51,272 nt of DNA, from contig JAEZYO010000688.1 of the NCBI GenBank assembly GCA_023419055.1, forward strand, positions 1 to 51,272. The letters are read 5' to 3'. The stretch is from Pseudomonadota bacterium. GTDB lineage: Bacteria > Myxococcota > Polyangia > Polyangiales > Polyangiaceae. Below, one piece after another: positions 43,401-51,139 of the stretch (position 1 is its first letter; every line of letters begins with the position of its first letter). The notes below the pieces were generated by a model. It saw only the letters and a list, made by a program, of their open reading frames with translations. It did no database searches and was not told where the DNA came from. Made by a program: the position numbers and the translations under genes.

Positions 43401-43865
43401 ATGACGCGGCGCGGACGGCGAGAGATCCTGGTCGGGCTCCTGCTCGCCCCGCTCGGCTGCGCGCGCGATCCGGTGGACCTGCGGCCCGAGCAGGTGGTCG
43501 AGGAGTTCGTGACGCGGATGCAGCGCGTACACGGAGACCGGAAGGCGGCGCGGGCGGCCTATCAGCTGCTGTGGAGCGAGGCTCGGCGCAACCTGGCCGA
43601 GCGAGCCAAGCGTGCGAGCGACGTCGCTGGTCGCGAGGTCGCGCCCGAAGACATGCTCGCGCCGTCCCGCTTCTCGCTCGCGTTCAGGCCCAAGCGCTAC
43701 GCGTCGCGCATCGACGGAGACTGGGCCGTCGTCACTGTAAAGGGTGATACCGGCCGCGAGAGCGCCGACGTGCGTTGCGTGCGTGAAGAGGGCGCCTGGC
43801 GCGTCGCGCTCGTCTTGCCTCCGCTGCCGCCCATTCAGCGCCGTGAAGAGCCGGACGCGGGGTGA
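43401..43865 (+). CDS. Lipoprotein of unknown function (154 aa)
   Basis: The ATG at 43401 gives a basic lead (TRRGRRE), a short hydrophobic core and the lipobox APLGC. The 135 mature residues are helical in the first half (RPEQVVEEFVTRMQRVHG, AAYQLLWSEARRNLAERAKR) and strand-rich in the second (FRPKRYASRIDGDWAVVTVKG), resembling NTF2-like or DUF4878-type lipoproteins only in outline. Longer upstream frames overlap the methyltransferase gene and are rejected. GTG at 43395 is an alternative start. Confidence 0.7.
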   Translation: MTRRGRREILVGLLLAPLGCARDPVDLRPEQVVEEFVTRMQRVHGDRKAARAAYQLLWSEARRNLAERAKRASDVAGREVAPEDMLAPSRFSLAFRPKRYASRIDGDWAVVTVKGDTGRESADVRCVREEGAWRVALVLPPLPPIQRREEPDAG

Positions 43866-43954
43866 GGTGGAGCGACCCTGGCGAGCGCACAAAGCAAGAG
43901 CGGCGCACGTGAGGACGCGCGCCGCTCGGGCTCGAGAGACCAGGCTCTCTCGGA

Positions 43955-44461
43955 TCAGTTCGAGAAGAAGATCGCTTCGATCTCGTTCTTCACGTTCTCT
44001 TCGGTCTGGCTGCGAGCGATCGCGATTTCCTTCACGATCAGCGAGCGAGCCGTGTCGAGCATGCGGCGCTCGCCGAACGAGAGCTGCTTGTTCGCCTTGA
44101 GGCGGTAGAGGTCGCGGAGCACCTCGGCGACGTCGTAGATCGAGCCCGTCTTGATCTTGTCCATGAAGCCGCGATAGCGGCGGTTCCAGGTCTGGGTGTC
44201 GAAGCCGATCGTGCGCTCTTTCAGGATGTCGAAGATCTCGCGAATCTCCTGCTCGCTGATGACCTGCCGCAAGCCAACGGCGTTGGCGTTCGACACGGGC
44301 ACCATGATCTTTCGGTCGGTGTCGAGAATCCGCAGCACGTAAAAGCGCTGCCTCTGGCCGGCGATGTCCTTCTCGTCGATGCTGATGACTTCAGCAACGC
44401 CTTGCGCCGGGTAAACTGCCTTGTCACCGACCTTGAACTCGACTTCCTGGCTGGACTGCAT
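43955..44461 (-). CDS. cdnL: CarD-family transcription regulator CdnL
   Basis: RNA polymerase-binding regulator that stabilises open complexes at rRNA and other promoters; essential in Myxococcus. The 168-residue protein has the RNAP-interacting Tudor-like domain at 8-65 (FKVGDKAVYPAQGVAEVI, QRFYVLRIL, KIMVPVSNANAVGLR) and the helical DNA-binding domain at 75-160 (WNRRYRGFMDKIKTGSIYDVAEVLRDLY in part, LSFGERRMLDTARSLIVKE). The length matches CdnL rather than the larger CarD, which carries an added HMGA-like domain. ATG start with AGGAG six bases upstream. A strong promoter candidate lies about 280 nt upstream. Confidence 0.95.
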   Translation of the reverse strand: MQSSQEVEFKVGDKAVYPAQGVAEVISIDEKDIAGQRQRFYVLRILDTDRKIMVPVSNANAVGLRQVISEQEIREIFDILKERTIGFDTQTWNRRYRGFMDKIKTGSIYDVAEVLRDLYRLKANKQLSFGERRMLDTARSLIVKEIAIARSQTEENVKNEIEAIFFSN

Positions 44462-44966
44462 GACGTCTCCTTGTGACGCGGGCTCGGCCGGGTTCCTGAA
44501 ACCGGTTGTTCGGCTTCAGGACTCCGATCGGCTCGATGAATCTGCTTTCGGTCAGGTGCCCCGATCCGCTGCGCCTCGCAGGTGAACGATCTTGGCGCGG
44601 CAGCAACGGTCAGGGTTCCTATTTCATTCCCACCTGGCGGGCTGCGCAGTTAACGACAGGTTTCTCACCTGTTTCTGAGCTCTTTGACCGCCCTTACCTT
44701 GTAGGGAAGTGGCTCCTCCGTGAGTAGAGGAATCGCCAGGGGCGGCACTCTAGTCGGCAGTCACGAAACTGTCAACTTACGGCCACCCCTGCAACTCCCA
44801 GAGAGCCAAATTCAGCCACATTATTGTTCGGGTGAGGCCGGCCGCCACGCTTGGCTACAGCGTTCCGCCGGAGGCTAGGGAGCCTCGCCTTGGCCGTCGT
44901 GCCTCTCGCGGGGTCGCGCTCACTACTGAGCAAACAACCCCTGTACGGATGAGCGGGAGCGGTTCC
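44462..44966. other. Intergenic region holding the cdnL leader and promoter
   Basis: A 505-bp stretch without a convincing gene. Its first 280 bases are the predicted cdnL leader, in which CCTGAA/TTCAGG (44495-44500 and 44515-44520, with CCG/CGG inside) forms a hairpin 34 bases before the start codon. The far side, next to the ppx stop, contains GAGGCT-AGGG-AGCCTC (44871-44886), a possible weak terminator for the ppx operon. A 73-codon frame at 44506-44727 was judged non-coding. Confidence 0.6.
44747..44775 (-). promoter_or_regulatory. Sigma-70-type promoter candidate for cdnL
   Basis: On the minus strand TTGACA (44770-44775, perfect consensus) is followed after exactly 17 bases by TAGAGT (44747-44752; four of six). 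This would start transcription near 44740 and give a leader of about 280 nt before the cdnL ATG. Confidence 0.55.
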
Positions 44967-45926
44967 CTACAGGCGCGGAGCGGCGCCGCGTGTTTCCAGC
45001 AAGCCCCAGCGGACGCCCCGATCCGAGACCACGAGCTCGCTCGCCGCGGCCCAGTGCATCACCCGCTCGACAATCCGAGCACCGACCACGATGACGTCGG
45101 CGCGCTTCGGTTCGAGACCCGGCAGCGCGCAGCGCTCCGCGTGCGTCATGGCTTCGAGACGCCGAGCGACCGCGGACACGTCGCTCTTCGAGAGGCGCAG
45201 GCCGTGGACACGCTCTCCGTCGTAGGTGTCGAGCTCGAGCGCGATCGCCGCGAGCGTGGTCACGGTGCCCGCGACGCCGACGAGGGTCGCGCCCGCGCTC
45301 GGCGAAGGCGCGCCGGAGAGCGCCGCGTCGATGTCGGCGTCGACGCGAGACAGCTCCGAAGCGGCAGGGGGATCGTTCACGAGGTGCCGCTCGAAGAGCC
45401 GCACGCTGCCGATGTCGAGGCTCACCGCGGCCTCCGCGTGCGTGGCGGGGCCTGCGTGACCGCGGATGACCTCCGTGCTGCCGCCGCCCACGTCGAAGAC
45501 GGTCACGGCGCCGTCGAGGGTGAGGCCGGACAGCGTGCCCACGAACGTCACCTCGGCTTCTTCCGCGCCGCTCAAGATGCGCGGCGCGACGCCGAGGACC
45601 TTGCCGGCGTCCTCCGCGAACTCTCTCCCGCCGCGCGCGTCACGCATCGCGCTCGTCCCGACCACGTCGAGCTCGCTCACGCCGTGAGCGCGGAGCAGAG
45701 CGGCGTACGTGGTGAGCGCGGCGAGCGTCCGCTCTCGTGCTTCGGGGGCGAGCTCGCGCGTGCGATCCACGCCCTGACCGAGGCGGGTGATCGTGGCGCG
45801 CTCCAAGAGCGGGCGCCACGCGCCGGTCTCGCGCTCGGCGATCAACAGGAGCACGGAGTTCGTGCCGATGTCGATGGCGGCACGGCGTGTGCCGGCCGCC
45901 GCTTCCGAGCCGCTGGTCCCGCTCAC
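44967..45926 (-). CDS. ppx: Ppx/GppA-family exopolyphosphatase
   Basis: Hydrolyses terminal phosphate from polyphosphate and/or converts pppGpp to ppGpp. The 319 residues have the ASKHA phosphatase signatures: AAIDIGTNSVLLLI at the start (phosphate-1), ATITRLGQGVD, GTSAMRDARGG, LSGAEEAE, VFDVGGGSTEVI (phosphate-2), SLDIGSVRLFE and GVAGTVTTLAA. The GTG start at 45926 overlaps the stop of the upstream OmpA gene (GTGA). The long extension to 46064 lies inside that gene and is rejected. At 319 residues it is a short form lacking the C-terminal HD-like domain of enterobacterial Ppx. Confidence 0.92.
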   Translation of the reverse strand: MSGTSGSEAAAGTRRAAIDIGTNSVLLLIAERETGAWRPLLERATITRLGQGVDRTRELAPEARERTLAALTTYAALLRAHGVSELDVVGTSAMRDARGGREFAEDAGKVLGVAPRILSGAEEAEVTFVGTLSGLTLDGAVTVFDVGGGSTEVIRGHAGPATHAEAAVSLDIGSVRLFERHLVNDPPAASELSRVDADIDAALSGAPSPSAGATLVGVAGTVTTLAAIALELDTYDGERVHGLRLSKSDVSAVARRLEAMTHAERCALPGLEPKRADVIVVGARIVERVMHWAAASELVVSDRGVRWGLLETRGAAPRL

Positions 45927-46729
45927 CGAGCGAGGCTCTTGAGGTTCAGCATCTCCTCGACGTCGGGCTGCACGACGAGCTCGACGCGGCGGTTCTTTTG
46001 CCGCCCCTCGTCCGTGTCGTTCGTCGAGACCGGGTCGGTGTCGGCGTAGCCGGTGGCGCTCCACTGCTTGGGGTTCAGCCCGCCGCCCTTCTCTTCCTTG
46101 GGGGTGGTGAGGAGCACCAGCACCGAGCGCGCGCGCATGGCTGAAAGTCCCCAGTTGTCCCGGAACTGGCCGCCCAAGAGCTTCTTCGAGTCCGTGTGTC
46201 CCGCCACCTGGAAGTGGCGCTTCGAGAGGTCGGAGTCGCCGCGGATCACGTCGGCGATCTGGAGCAGGATGTTCGACCCTTCCGGCTTGAGTCTGTCCGA
46301 GCCGGAGTCGAACAGCACGTCGCCCGGGAGCTGGATCAGCATCTGGTTGTTCCGCACCTCGACCTTGAGACCGAGCTGCGTGAGCTTCTGCAACTTCGTC
46401 TGCAGCGCCTCGAAGCGCTTGCGGATGGCGTCGAGCTGCTCGGTGCGGCGGGCGTACTCTTCGAGGGCTCGACGCTGCTCGGCGAGGCTCGCGTTCAAGT
46501 TCTCGAGGTTGATGCCGCGCTCCGTGAGCTGTCGCTTGAGATCATCGATCTCCTGCAGCGCCGCCGAGTAGTCGGACTCGCATTTCTTGTGAGCCTGTCG
46601 CTGCTCGGTGAGCTGGCTCTTCAGGCTGTCGTTCTCGCGCACCTTCTGATCCCACTCCTCTTGCGAGTAGCCGCAGGCGGCGAGCGAGAGGGACATCAAA
46701 AAAGGTGCGATACGGTGGTGACGGGTCAT
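45923..46729 (-). CDS. OmpA-family lipoprotein with coiled-coil stalk
   Basis: A 268-residue envelope protein. Lipoprotein signal MTRHHRIAPFLMSLSLAAC (lipobox LAAC). Residues 25-125 are a long coiled coil (KSQLTEQRQAHKKCESDY, DDLKRQLTERGINLENLN). Residues about 135-260 are an OmpA peptidoglycan-binding domain: LPGDVLFDSGSDRLKPEG, FQVAGHTDSK, LSAMRARSVLVLL, SATGYADTDPV and NRRVELVV, including the Asp and Arg that bind diaminopimelate. It is the first gene of the pair with ppx and divergent from the H1-like gene. Confidence 0.92.
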   Translation of the reverse strand: MTRHHRIAPFLMSLSLAACGYSQEEWDQKVRENDSLKSQLTEQRQAHKKCESDYSAALQEIDDLKRQLTERGINLENLNASLAEQRRALEEYARRTEQLDAIRKRFEALQTKLQKLTQLGLKVEVRNNQMLIQLPGDVLFDSGSDRLKPEGSNILLQIADVIRGDSDLSKRHFQVAGHTDSKKLLGGQFRDNWGLSAMRARSVLVLLTTPKEEKGGGLNPKQWSATGYADTDPVSTNDTDEGRQKNRRVELVVQPDVEEMLNLKSLAR

Positions 46730-46860
46730 CGTGGGGCCTTTGAGCCCGTCCGCTATCGGTCCCGGCCGAGGGCGTCAAGTGCTGGTGTTATCTTGGTTTT
46801 TCGTCGCCCTTGGGGGCCCCGCCGAACACTGAGCAACTGCTCCGTCTGTAACCCTTGCGA

Positions 46861-46881
46861 GGCTCGCGGAGCCGTTTTGTT
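46861..46881 (+). terminator. Terminator-like hairpin upstream of the H1-like promoter
   Basis: GGCTC-GCG-GAGCC followed by GTTTTGTT has the form of a rho-independent terminator on the plus strand, with a short 5-bp stem. No plus-strand gene ends here, so it either insulates the downstream promoter or ends an unannotated short transcript. Confidence 0.35.
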
Positions 46882-46914
46882 CGGTCACCGGCGAAGGCAA
46901 GTGAATATTTTTCG

Positions 46915-46944
46915 TTGACACATCACATTAGGTGGCAATATACG
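46915..46944 (+). promoter_or_regulatory. Strong sigma-70-type promoter of the H1-like gene
   Basis: TTGACA (46915-46920) is perfect consensus; TATACG at 46939-46944 (18-base spacer) or ATATAC at 46938-46943 (17-base spacer) serves as the -10. The surrounding sequence is distinctly AT-rich compared with the rest of the window. It would give a leader of about 55 nt with a GGGAGG ribosome-binding site. Confidence 0.6.
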
Positions 46945-47007
46945 TCGTGCAACATACCATCGGAGTGGCCCACCGGCCGCTCACCCCCATCAGGGAGGCA
47001 AACGAAA

Positions 47008-47151
47008 ATGGCTGCAAAGAAGACCCGTACCAAGTCCGCCCGTAAGCCCGCCGCGAAGAAGGCCCCCAAGGTCGCCAAGAAGCGCACCGTCAAGCGCGGC
47101 GCCAAGAAGAAGGCCGGCAAGCGCAAGAAGAAGGTCGCCAAGAAGGCGTGA
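47008..47151 (+). CDS. Histone H1-like Lys/Ala-rich DNA-binding protein (47 aa)
   Basis: An extremely basic protein (about half Lys/Arg, the rest mainly Ala) of the PAKKA type, like the tail of eukaryotic H1 and of bacterial H1-like nucleoid proteins. It begins MAAKKTRTKSARKPAAKKAP and has no other domain. It probably binds DNA or RNA non-specifically in the nucleoid. A GGGAGG ribosome-binding site lies at the right distance before the ATG at 47008; the longer frame from 46855 runs through the promoter and is rejected. Two of its neighbours are regulatory structures rather than genes. Confidence 0.85.
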   Translation: MAAKKTRTKSARKPAAKKAPKVAKKRTVKRGAKKKAGKRKKKVAKKA

Positions 47152-47537
47152 TTCGAGCGGCCCTGGCTAGCGTCGTCGGTTCGACCATTCTCGAGTCGGG
47201 CTGATGCCTAGCCGGGCATCTCGCCTGGGGCTCCGTCTCGAACGGGGCCCTGAGCGAAGAGTCCCGAGACGGAGCCAATCATTGGCTCGGTCCTGGGCCC
47301 CCAAGGGCGCGCTGAGAGCGAGCTCGGAGCGAAACGTCGCCGAGCTCGGAGACAGGCGCGTTAGGCGAAAGCCCCTTGGCGCCGGGCACGCGGATGGACG
47401 CTCTGTCCGCGTGCCCGGCACGATAGCGTCGCCGGCGCGAGTGAGCGCCGCAGGACGCACGAGAAAGAGCGCTACCCGCTGTGGGGTGCGGCCGATCTCA
47501 GCTCCGAGATGGCTGCTAAGCTGGAGGCGAGCGCGTC
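47152..47537. other. Gene-free region with four stem-loops in series
   Basis: No gene is convincing. Four inverted repeats follow one another: GATGCC/GGCATC (47203-47220), GGCTCCGTCTCG/CGAGACGGAGCC (47229-47240 and 47265-47276), CGAGCTCGG/CCGAGCTCG (47319-47327 and 47340-47348) and GCCGGGCACGCGGA/TCCGCGTGCCCGGC (47381-47394 and 47406-47419). Arms are perfect; loops are 6, 24, 12 and 11 bases. None is followed by a T-run, so simple intrinsic terminators are unlikely. Transcription of this region has not been shown. Confidence 0.7.
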
Positions 47538-48093
47538 ATGGCTCTGTCCGTTCCGGAGTGGATCCGCCCGTTTACGGCGCGAAGAGTACGACAAGCTGGT
47601 CGAGCTCGGCATGTTCGAGGACGAGCGCATCGAGCTGCTCGACGGGGTCTTGGTTCCGAAGACCCCGATCGGCGCGCCGCACAGCTCCGCCGTGCAGAAG
47701 CTGACGGAGATTTTCACGCTGGCCCTGGTCGGGCGTGCCGTCGTCTTTCTGCCAGGCTGCGTTCGCAGCGCTCGATGCTTCGGAGCCGGAGCCCGACGTG
47801 TTGGTCGTGCCCTCGGGCGCGAATATCACCGCGCGCACCCGAGCAGCGCGTACTTGATCGCAGAGGTCGCCGAGTCGTCGCTCGAGAAAGATCTAACGAC
47901 CAAGCTCCGCATCTACGCGCGGGCGAAGGTGCCGGAGTACTGGGTGGCCGACGTCGTGAACCGCCGCGTCGAGGTGTTCACCGAGCCGAACCGGGACCGT
48001 TACCTCGTGCACCGCACGGTGGACCACGGCGGCTCGCTCCACCCGACGGAGTTCCCCGACGTTGTCGTGCGCGTCGAGGACGTCATCAAGTAG
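47538..48093 (+). pseudogene. Uma2-family (DUF820) endonuclease-like gene, three frame breaks
   Basis: The family is recognisable from EEYDKLVELGMFEDERIELLDG, HPSSAYLIAEVAESSLEKD and VPEYWVADVVNRRVEVF (each shown in part). The reading frame moves three times. The natural N-terminus MALSVPEWIRPFT starts at ATG 47538 and is followed by one extra base near 47577-47580. A second extra base lies near 47749-47751. The stretch QAAFAALDASEPEPD-VLVVPSG that Uma2 proteins have in the middle is read only in the third frame, up to about 47820, where the frame returns. The PD-(D/E)xK core spans these breaks. Either a decayed gene or sequencing indels; intact protein is unlikely. Confidence 0.8.
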
Positions 48094-48096
48094 CGG

Positions 48097-49698
48097 CTAT
48101 TCGCCGAGGTAGAGCTTGAGCGAGGCCGCCGCGCCGCGGCGATCGAAGACGGCCCCGACGAGCTCGTCGCGCTTCGAGATGTCCTCGAAGAGCCCCTGCA
48201 GGAAGCCGTGAAACGCCATGCACTCGTCGATGGCGTCTTCGAGTCGCGCCGGGTCGACGAGATCCGTGTCCTCGAGGCGGGACATCGCCGCCATGAACGC
48301 GTCGAAGCGCGGATAATCCGCGGATCTCAGCAACGGATAGCCCATGGCGCGGAAGTACGAGAGGAACTCGCGCACGTACTGGAAGTTGTAGACGGGCGCC
48401 CAGCCGTCCTCGGCCGGTGACGCCTGCGCCTTCGTGTAGAAGGCGCGTACGATTTGCGCGAACATCCAGACGTCGCGCCGCAGGCGCTCGCTGGTCTCGC
48501 GCCGCGCGGCCTGGTCGTCGAAGACGCCGCCTTCTTCGAGCTGTACGCCGAGCGCCTTACCCAAGAAGAGGATCGAGTTTTTGAGCGCGGGGCGGAGATT
48601 GTCGATGCTGAGCTGCAGCGCCTGACGAAAGTCGCCCGCGCGCGGCTGGCTCCCGGGGGCAGGGAGATCGTGCTGAAAGGCGCGCCGCATCTCGAGGCGG
48701 AGGTTGCCGGCGATGCCCTCGAGCGCGCTCTTGATCGCGATCAGGCGATGGCCGGCGGCGCGTAACCCCGCTGCGCGGCTCTCGATTTCATTGGCGGGCA
48801 CCTTCATGAGGTCACGCTCGAAGCCGTCCGCGAGGAGGCTCCCCGCGCGTTGCCGGAGGTAGTCACTGAGAGCGCGCGCGTCGGAGCGGAGCACGCTGAG
48901 CACGAGGTAGGCGGCGCCTACTTGCTGACGGCGCCGCGACGTGTCGATCGCGATGCGGCTCAGGAGCGCGAGGTACCGCAGCATGCGGAACAGCGAGAGG
49001 AAGGTGAGCGCCACGAGGCGGTGCGCCTCCACGCCGGGCACGCTCCGGATCAGGTCGAGGACCTGCGCGCTCTTGATGCGGTCGAACTCGGGGCGAAACT
49101 CGAGCGCGTTCAGCGGGTTGAAATAGGTGCTGCGATCGACCTCGCGGTAAACGGTGGCGAGGACCGCGTGATAGAGGCGGAACGGCACGCGGGGCGCGCG
49201 GAGCACGCCCTCGATGACTTCACTCGCCGCGGTGAGGCCGTGGCGTAGCGTGATGAGGCTCTCTTCCGGCGAAGACTGTGCGGCCCCTTCGCGGAGCAGG
49301 CGCGCCCGGGCGCTGTCTTCCGGGAGCACCGTCTCGAGGTAGCGATGGAACACGAAGGCGCGGTCGAGCGGACCGAGCAAGTAGCGCGCGAGCGAGACGG
49401 TCCGCTGCAAGCCGTCCCGATAGACCTGGAGAGCCGCGCGGAAGTCGGTCGCGACGACCGGAGTCTTGCGCGGCGGGCCCGGGTGGTTGCGCGGGTTCGA
49501 GAAACAGGCGGCCGCCTTGAGCAGCACCTCGAACTCGAACAAGAGCTCGTCCTTCGCGTCGATGGAGAGCGACGTGAACCAGTTCTCGCGCTGGGTGCGC
49601 TGGCCCTGGGGGAGCGCGCGCGTCCCGCTCAGAAGGTCGGAGTAGGCGTCCTTCTCGGGCGGAAGGCTGGAGGTCGGGCGAAGTGAAGCTTCAGGCAT
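48097..49698 (-). CDS. Large helical protein of unknown function (533 aa)
   Basis: Not recognised. Predicted almost entirely alpha-helical, without signal peptide; one hydrophobic stretch (LVALTFLSLFRMLRYLALLSRIA in part) near residue 235 could be a membrane or buried helix. Other segments: WFTSLSIDAKDELLFEFEVLL (in part), YFNPLNALEFRPEFDRI, FYTKAQASPAEDGWAPVYNFQ (in part). No catalytic motif stands out. It ends three bases from the Uma2 relic and is preceded on the same strand by the AgmX-domain gene. Similar proteins probably exist in other Myxococcota, but this was not checked. Confidence 0.65.
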   Translation of the reverse strand: MPEASLRPTSSLPPEKDAYSDLLSGTRALPQGQRTQRENWFTSLSIDAKDELLFEFEVLLKAAACFSNPRNHPGPPRKTPVVATDFRAALQVYRDGLQRTVSLARYLLGPLDRAFVFHRYLETVLPEDSARARLLREGAAQSSPEESLITLRHGLTAASEVIEGVLRAPRVPFRLYHAVLATVYREVDRSTYFNPLNALEFRPEFDRIKSAQVLDLIRSVPGVEAHRLVALTFLSLFRMLRYLALLSRIAIDTSRRRQQVGAAYLVLSVLRSDARALSDYLRQRAGSLLADGFERDLMKVPANEIESRAAGLRAAGHRLIAIKSALEGIAGNLRLEMRRAFQHDLPAPGSQPRAGDFRQALQLSIDNLRPALKNSILFLGKALGVQLEEGGVFDDQAARRETSERLRRDVWMFAQIVRAFYTKAQASPAEDGWAPVYNFQYVREFLSYFRAMGYPLLRSADYPRFDAFMAAMSRLEDTDLVDPARLEDAIDECMAFHGFLQGLFEDISKRDELVGAVFDRRGAAASLKLYLGE

Positions 49699-49731
49699 TC
49701 GCTAGGGCCCGAGTGGTCCCTGAGCCAACCC

Positions 49732-50283
49732 TCACGGGTTGAGGTTGTAGGGGTAGTTCACCGTCGTATCCATGCCGCGGGACGACGGAGGGAACGTAAG
49801 CTTCTTGATCTCGGCGATGGCGCAGTCCGCGACCGCGGGGGACTTGAGCGTGGACTTCTCCACGTTGAGCTCGATCTTCTTGATCTTGCCCTCCGGGTTC
49901 AGCTGGAAGTGGATGACCATGTCGCCCTTGAGATCAGGGATGTCCTTGAGGGCCTTCTCGTAGCAGGCGCGCACCGGCTTGCGGTTGTCCTTCAGGATCT
50001 TCGCAATGACGTCGATGGTGCGAGTCTCCTCGCCCTTGGTGTCGGCCTTGGGCGCCGCCCCCGTGTCACCGGCCGTGTCGGTCTTCGTCGCGTCGCTCTC
50101 GCCTTCCCAGTTCTCTTCGGCCTGGGCCGCGGCGGGCTTCTCGTCCGCTACCGGATCGGGCGCGGGCTCCGACGCGGGCGGCACCTCCTCGGCGTCGGCA
50201 GACTTTGCCGGTGGCTCACTCCCTCCACACGCGAGGAAGAAGCTCGAAATCAGAACCGCGCCGAGCAGGCCTCTCGATGACAT
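49732..50283 (-). CDS. Lipoprotein with AgmX/PglI C-terminal domain
   Basis: A 183-residue lipoprotein: signal MSSRGLLGAVLISSFFLACG with lipobox FLAC, then an acidic Pro/Ala linker to about residue 85. The C-terminal 95 residues match the AgmX/PglI domain of myxobacterial gliding and envelope proteins, a TonB-like fold: IAKILKDNRKPVRACYEKAL, LKGDMVIHFQLNPEGKI, KSTLKSPAVADCAIAEIKKL (the two cysteines probably form a disulfide) and the FPP...YPYNL end. It likely links the outer membrane to other envelope parts. Confidence 0.88.
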   Translation of the reverse strand: MSSRGLLGAVLISSFFLACGGSEPPAKSADAEEVPPASEPAPDPVADEKPAAAQAEENWEGESDATKTDTAGDTGAAPKADTKGEETRTIDVIAKILKDNRKPVRACYEKALKDIPDLKGDMVIHFQLNPEGKIKKIELNVEKSTLKSPAVADCAIAEIKKLTFPPSSRGMDTTVNYPYNLNP

Positions 50284-50372
50284 GGCCCGGCATCGTAGCG
50301 TGACTCCGTAGCTTCTCGCCAGACGCTTTCAGTCGACGAAGGTTCAGCGAAAAATCGGCTCGAGCGGCTCGC

Positions 50373-50990
50373 TCAACCGGCTTTCAAGAAGGGGTCCCAC
50401 TCGCGGAACGGCTCGAAGCAAGAGAGCCGGATTTGAGTCGCCGGAGACCAGCGCGGGGCCTGCGGGGCCCGCAGCAGCGCCATGCCGGCTTCGAGCGGGG
50501 TACGGCGCCCCTTCTTCAGGTTGCAGCTCCGGCAGGAGATCACGAGATTTTCCCACGAGTCTTGCCCGCCGCGCGAGCGCGGGATCACGTGGTCGATGTT
50601 GAGATCGCGCTGCGGCGGAGTGCGACTACAATATTGGCACTGAAATCCGTCGCGCAGCATCAGGTTCCTGCGCGTGAGCCGCACCACGAAGCGCGGCGAG
50701 CGATCGTAACGCAGAAGGTGGAGGACGCGGGGGACGCGGATCGAACGCCCGATCACGGGGAGCGGATCGTCTTCGTGCCGGAGCGGCATGTCGAGCCACG
50801 CTTCGAAGTCGTGCGTGTCGCCCTGATCGTCGACCGCCTTGGCGGCGCCGCCGTAGAGCAAAACGAAGGCTCGCCGCACGTTCGTGATGGTGACCGGCGC
50901 GAAGAACCGATTGAGCAAGAGGACCGGGAGAGTCAGCACGTCCCTGTCGCGACCGTCTCTGACGACCGGACCAGTTAAGTGCGAGTCCAC
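50373..50990 (-). CDS. HNH endonuclease domain protein
   Basis: A 205-residue protein whose residues about 115-170 form an HNH nuclease: the zinc-binding pairs in FQCQYCSRTPPQ and SCRSCNLKKG, the catalytic His in NIDHVIPRSRGG, and the downstream Asn in WENLVISC. The N-terminal 110 residues are beta-rich (VLTLPVLLLNRFFAPVTITN in part) as in the common HNH protein family of bacteria with unknown role. No restriction, phage or intron features are adjacent. Start ATG at 50990. Confidence 0.88.
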   Translation of the reverse strand: MDSHLTGPVVRDGRDRDVLTLPVLLLNRFFAPVTITNVRRAFVLLYGGAAKAVDDQGDTHDFEAWLDMPLRHEDDPLPVIGRSIRVPRVLHLLRYDRSPRFVVRLTRRNLMLRDGFQCQYCSRTPPQRDLNIDHVIPRSRGGQDSWENLVISCRSCNLKKGRRTPLEAGMALLRAPQAPRWSPATQIRLSCFEPFREWDPFLKAG

Positions 50991-51139
50991 GGTAAGAGGG
51001 TAGCACGGCTCGCTCGACGTGCGATTTTCACGCCCTGGGACTTGAACCTTGATCTCGACCGCGCTCCCGCGATGGGGTATCCCCCCGGCTGCATCAGGCT
51101 CCCCGGCCGTCGGGTCGTGTGGGTCATGGGCGTCATCCG

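Noticed and set aside
44506..44727. 73-codon plus-strand frame upstream of cdnL
   Set aside because: Its sequence is not domain-like, it lies antisense to the predicted cdnL leader, and no ribosome-binding site precedes it.
46855..47007. N-terminal extension of the H1-like gene
   Set aside because: It would cover the promoter and ribosome-binding site; its sequence lacks the Lys/Ala character of the protein.
47361..47377. GTTAGGC, which matches the integron attC core form GTTRRRY
   Set aside because: No complementary RYYYAAC site at the expected distance and no integrase; treated as chance.
50373..50990. HNH gene as restriction partner of the methyltransferase
   Set aside because: More than 7 kb apart with unrelated genes between, and the HNH protein belongs to a common stand-alone family.
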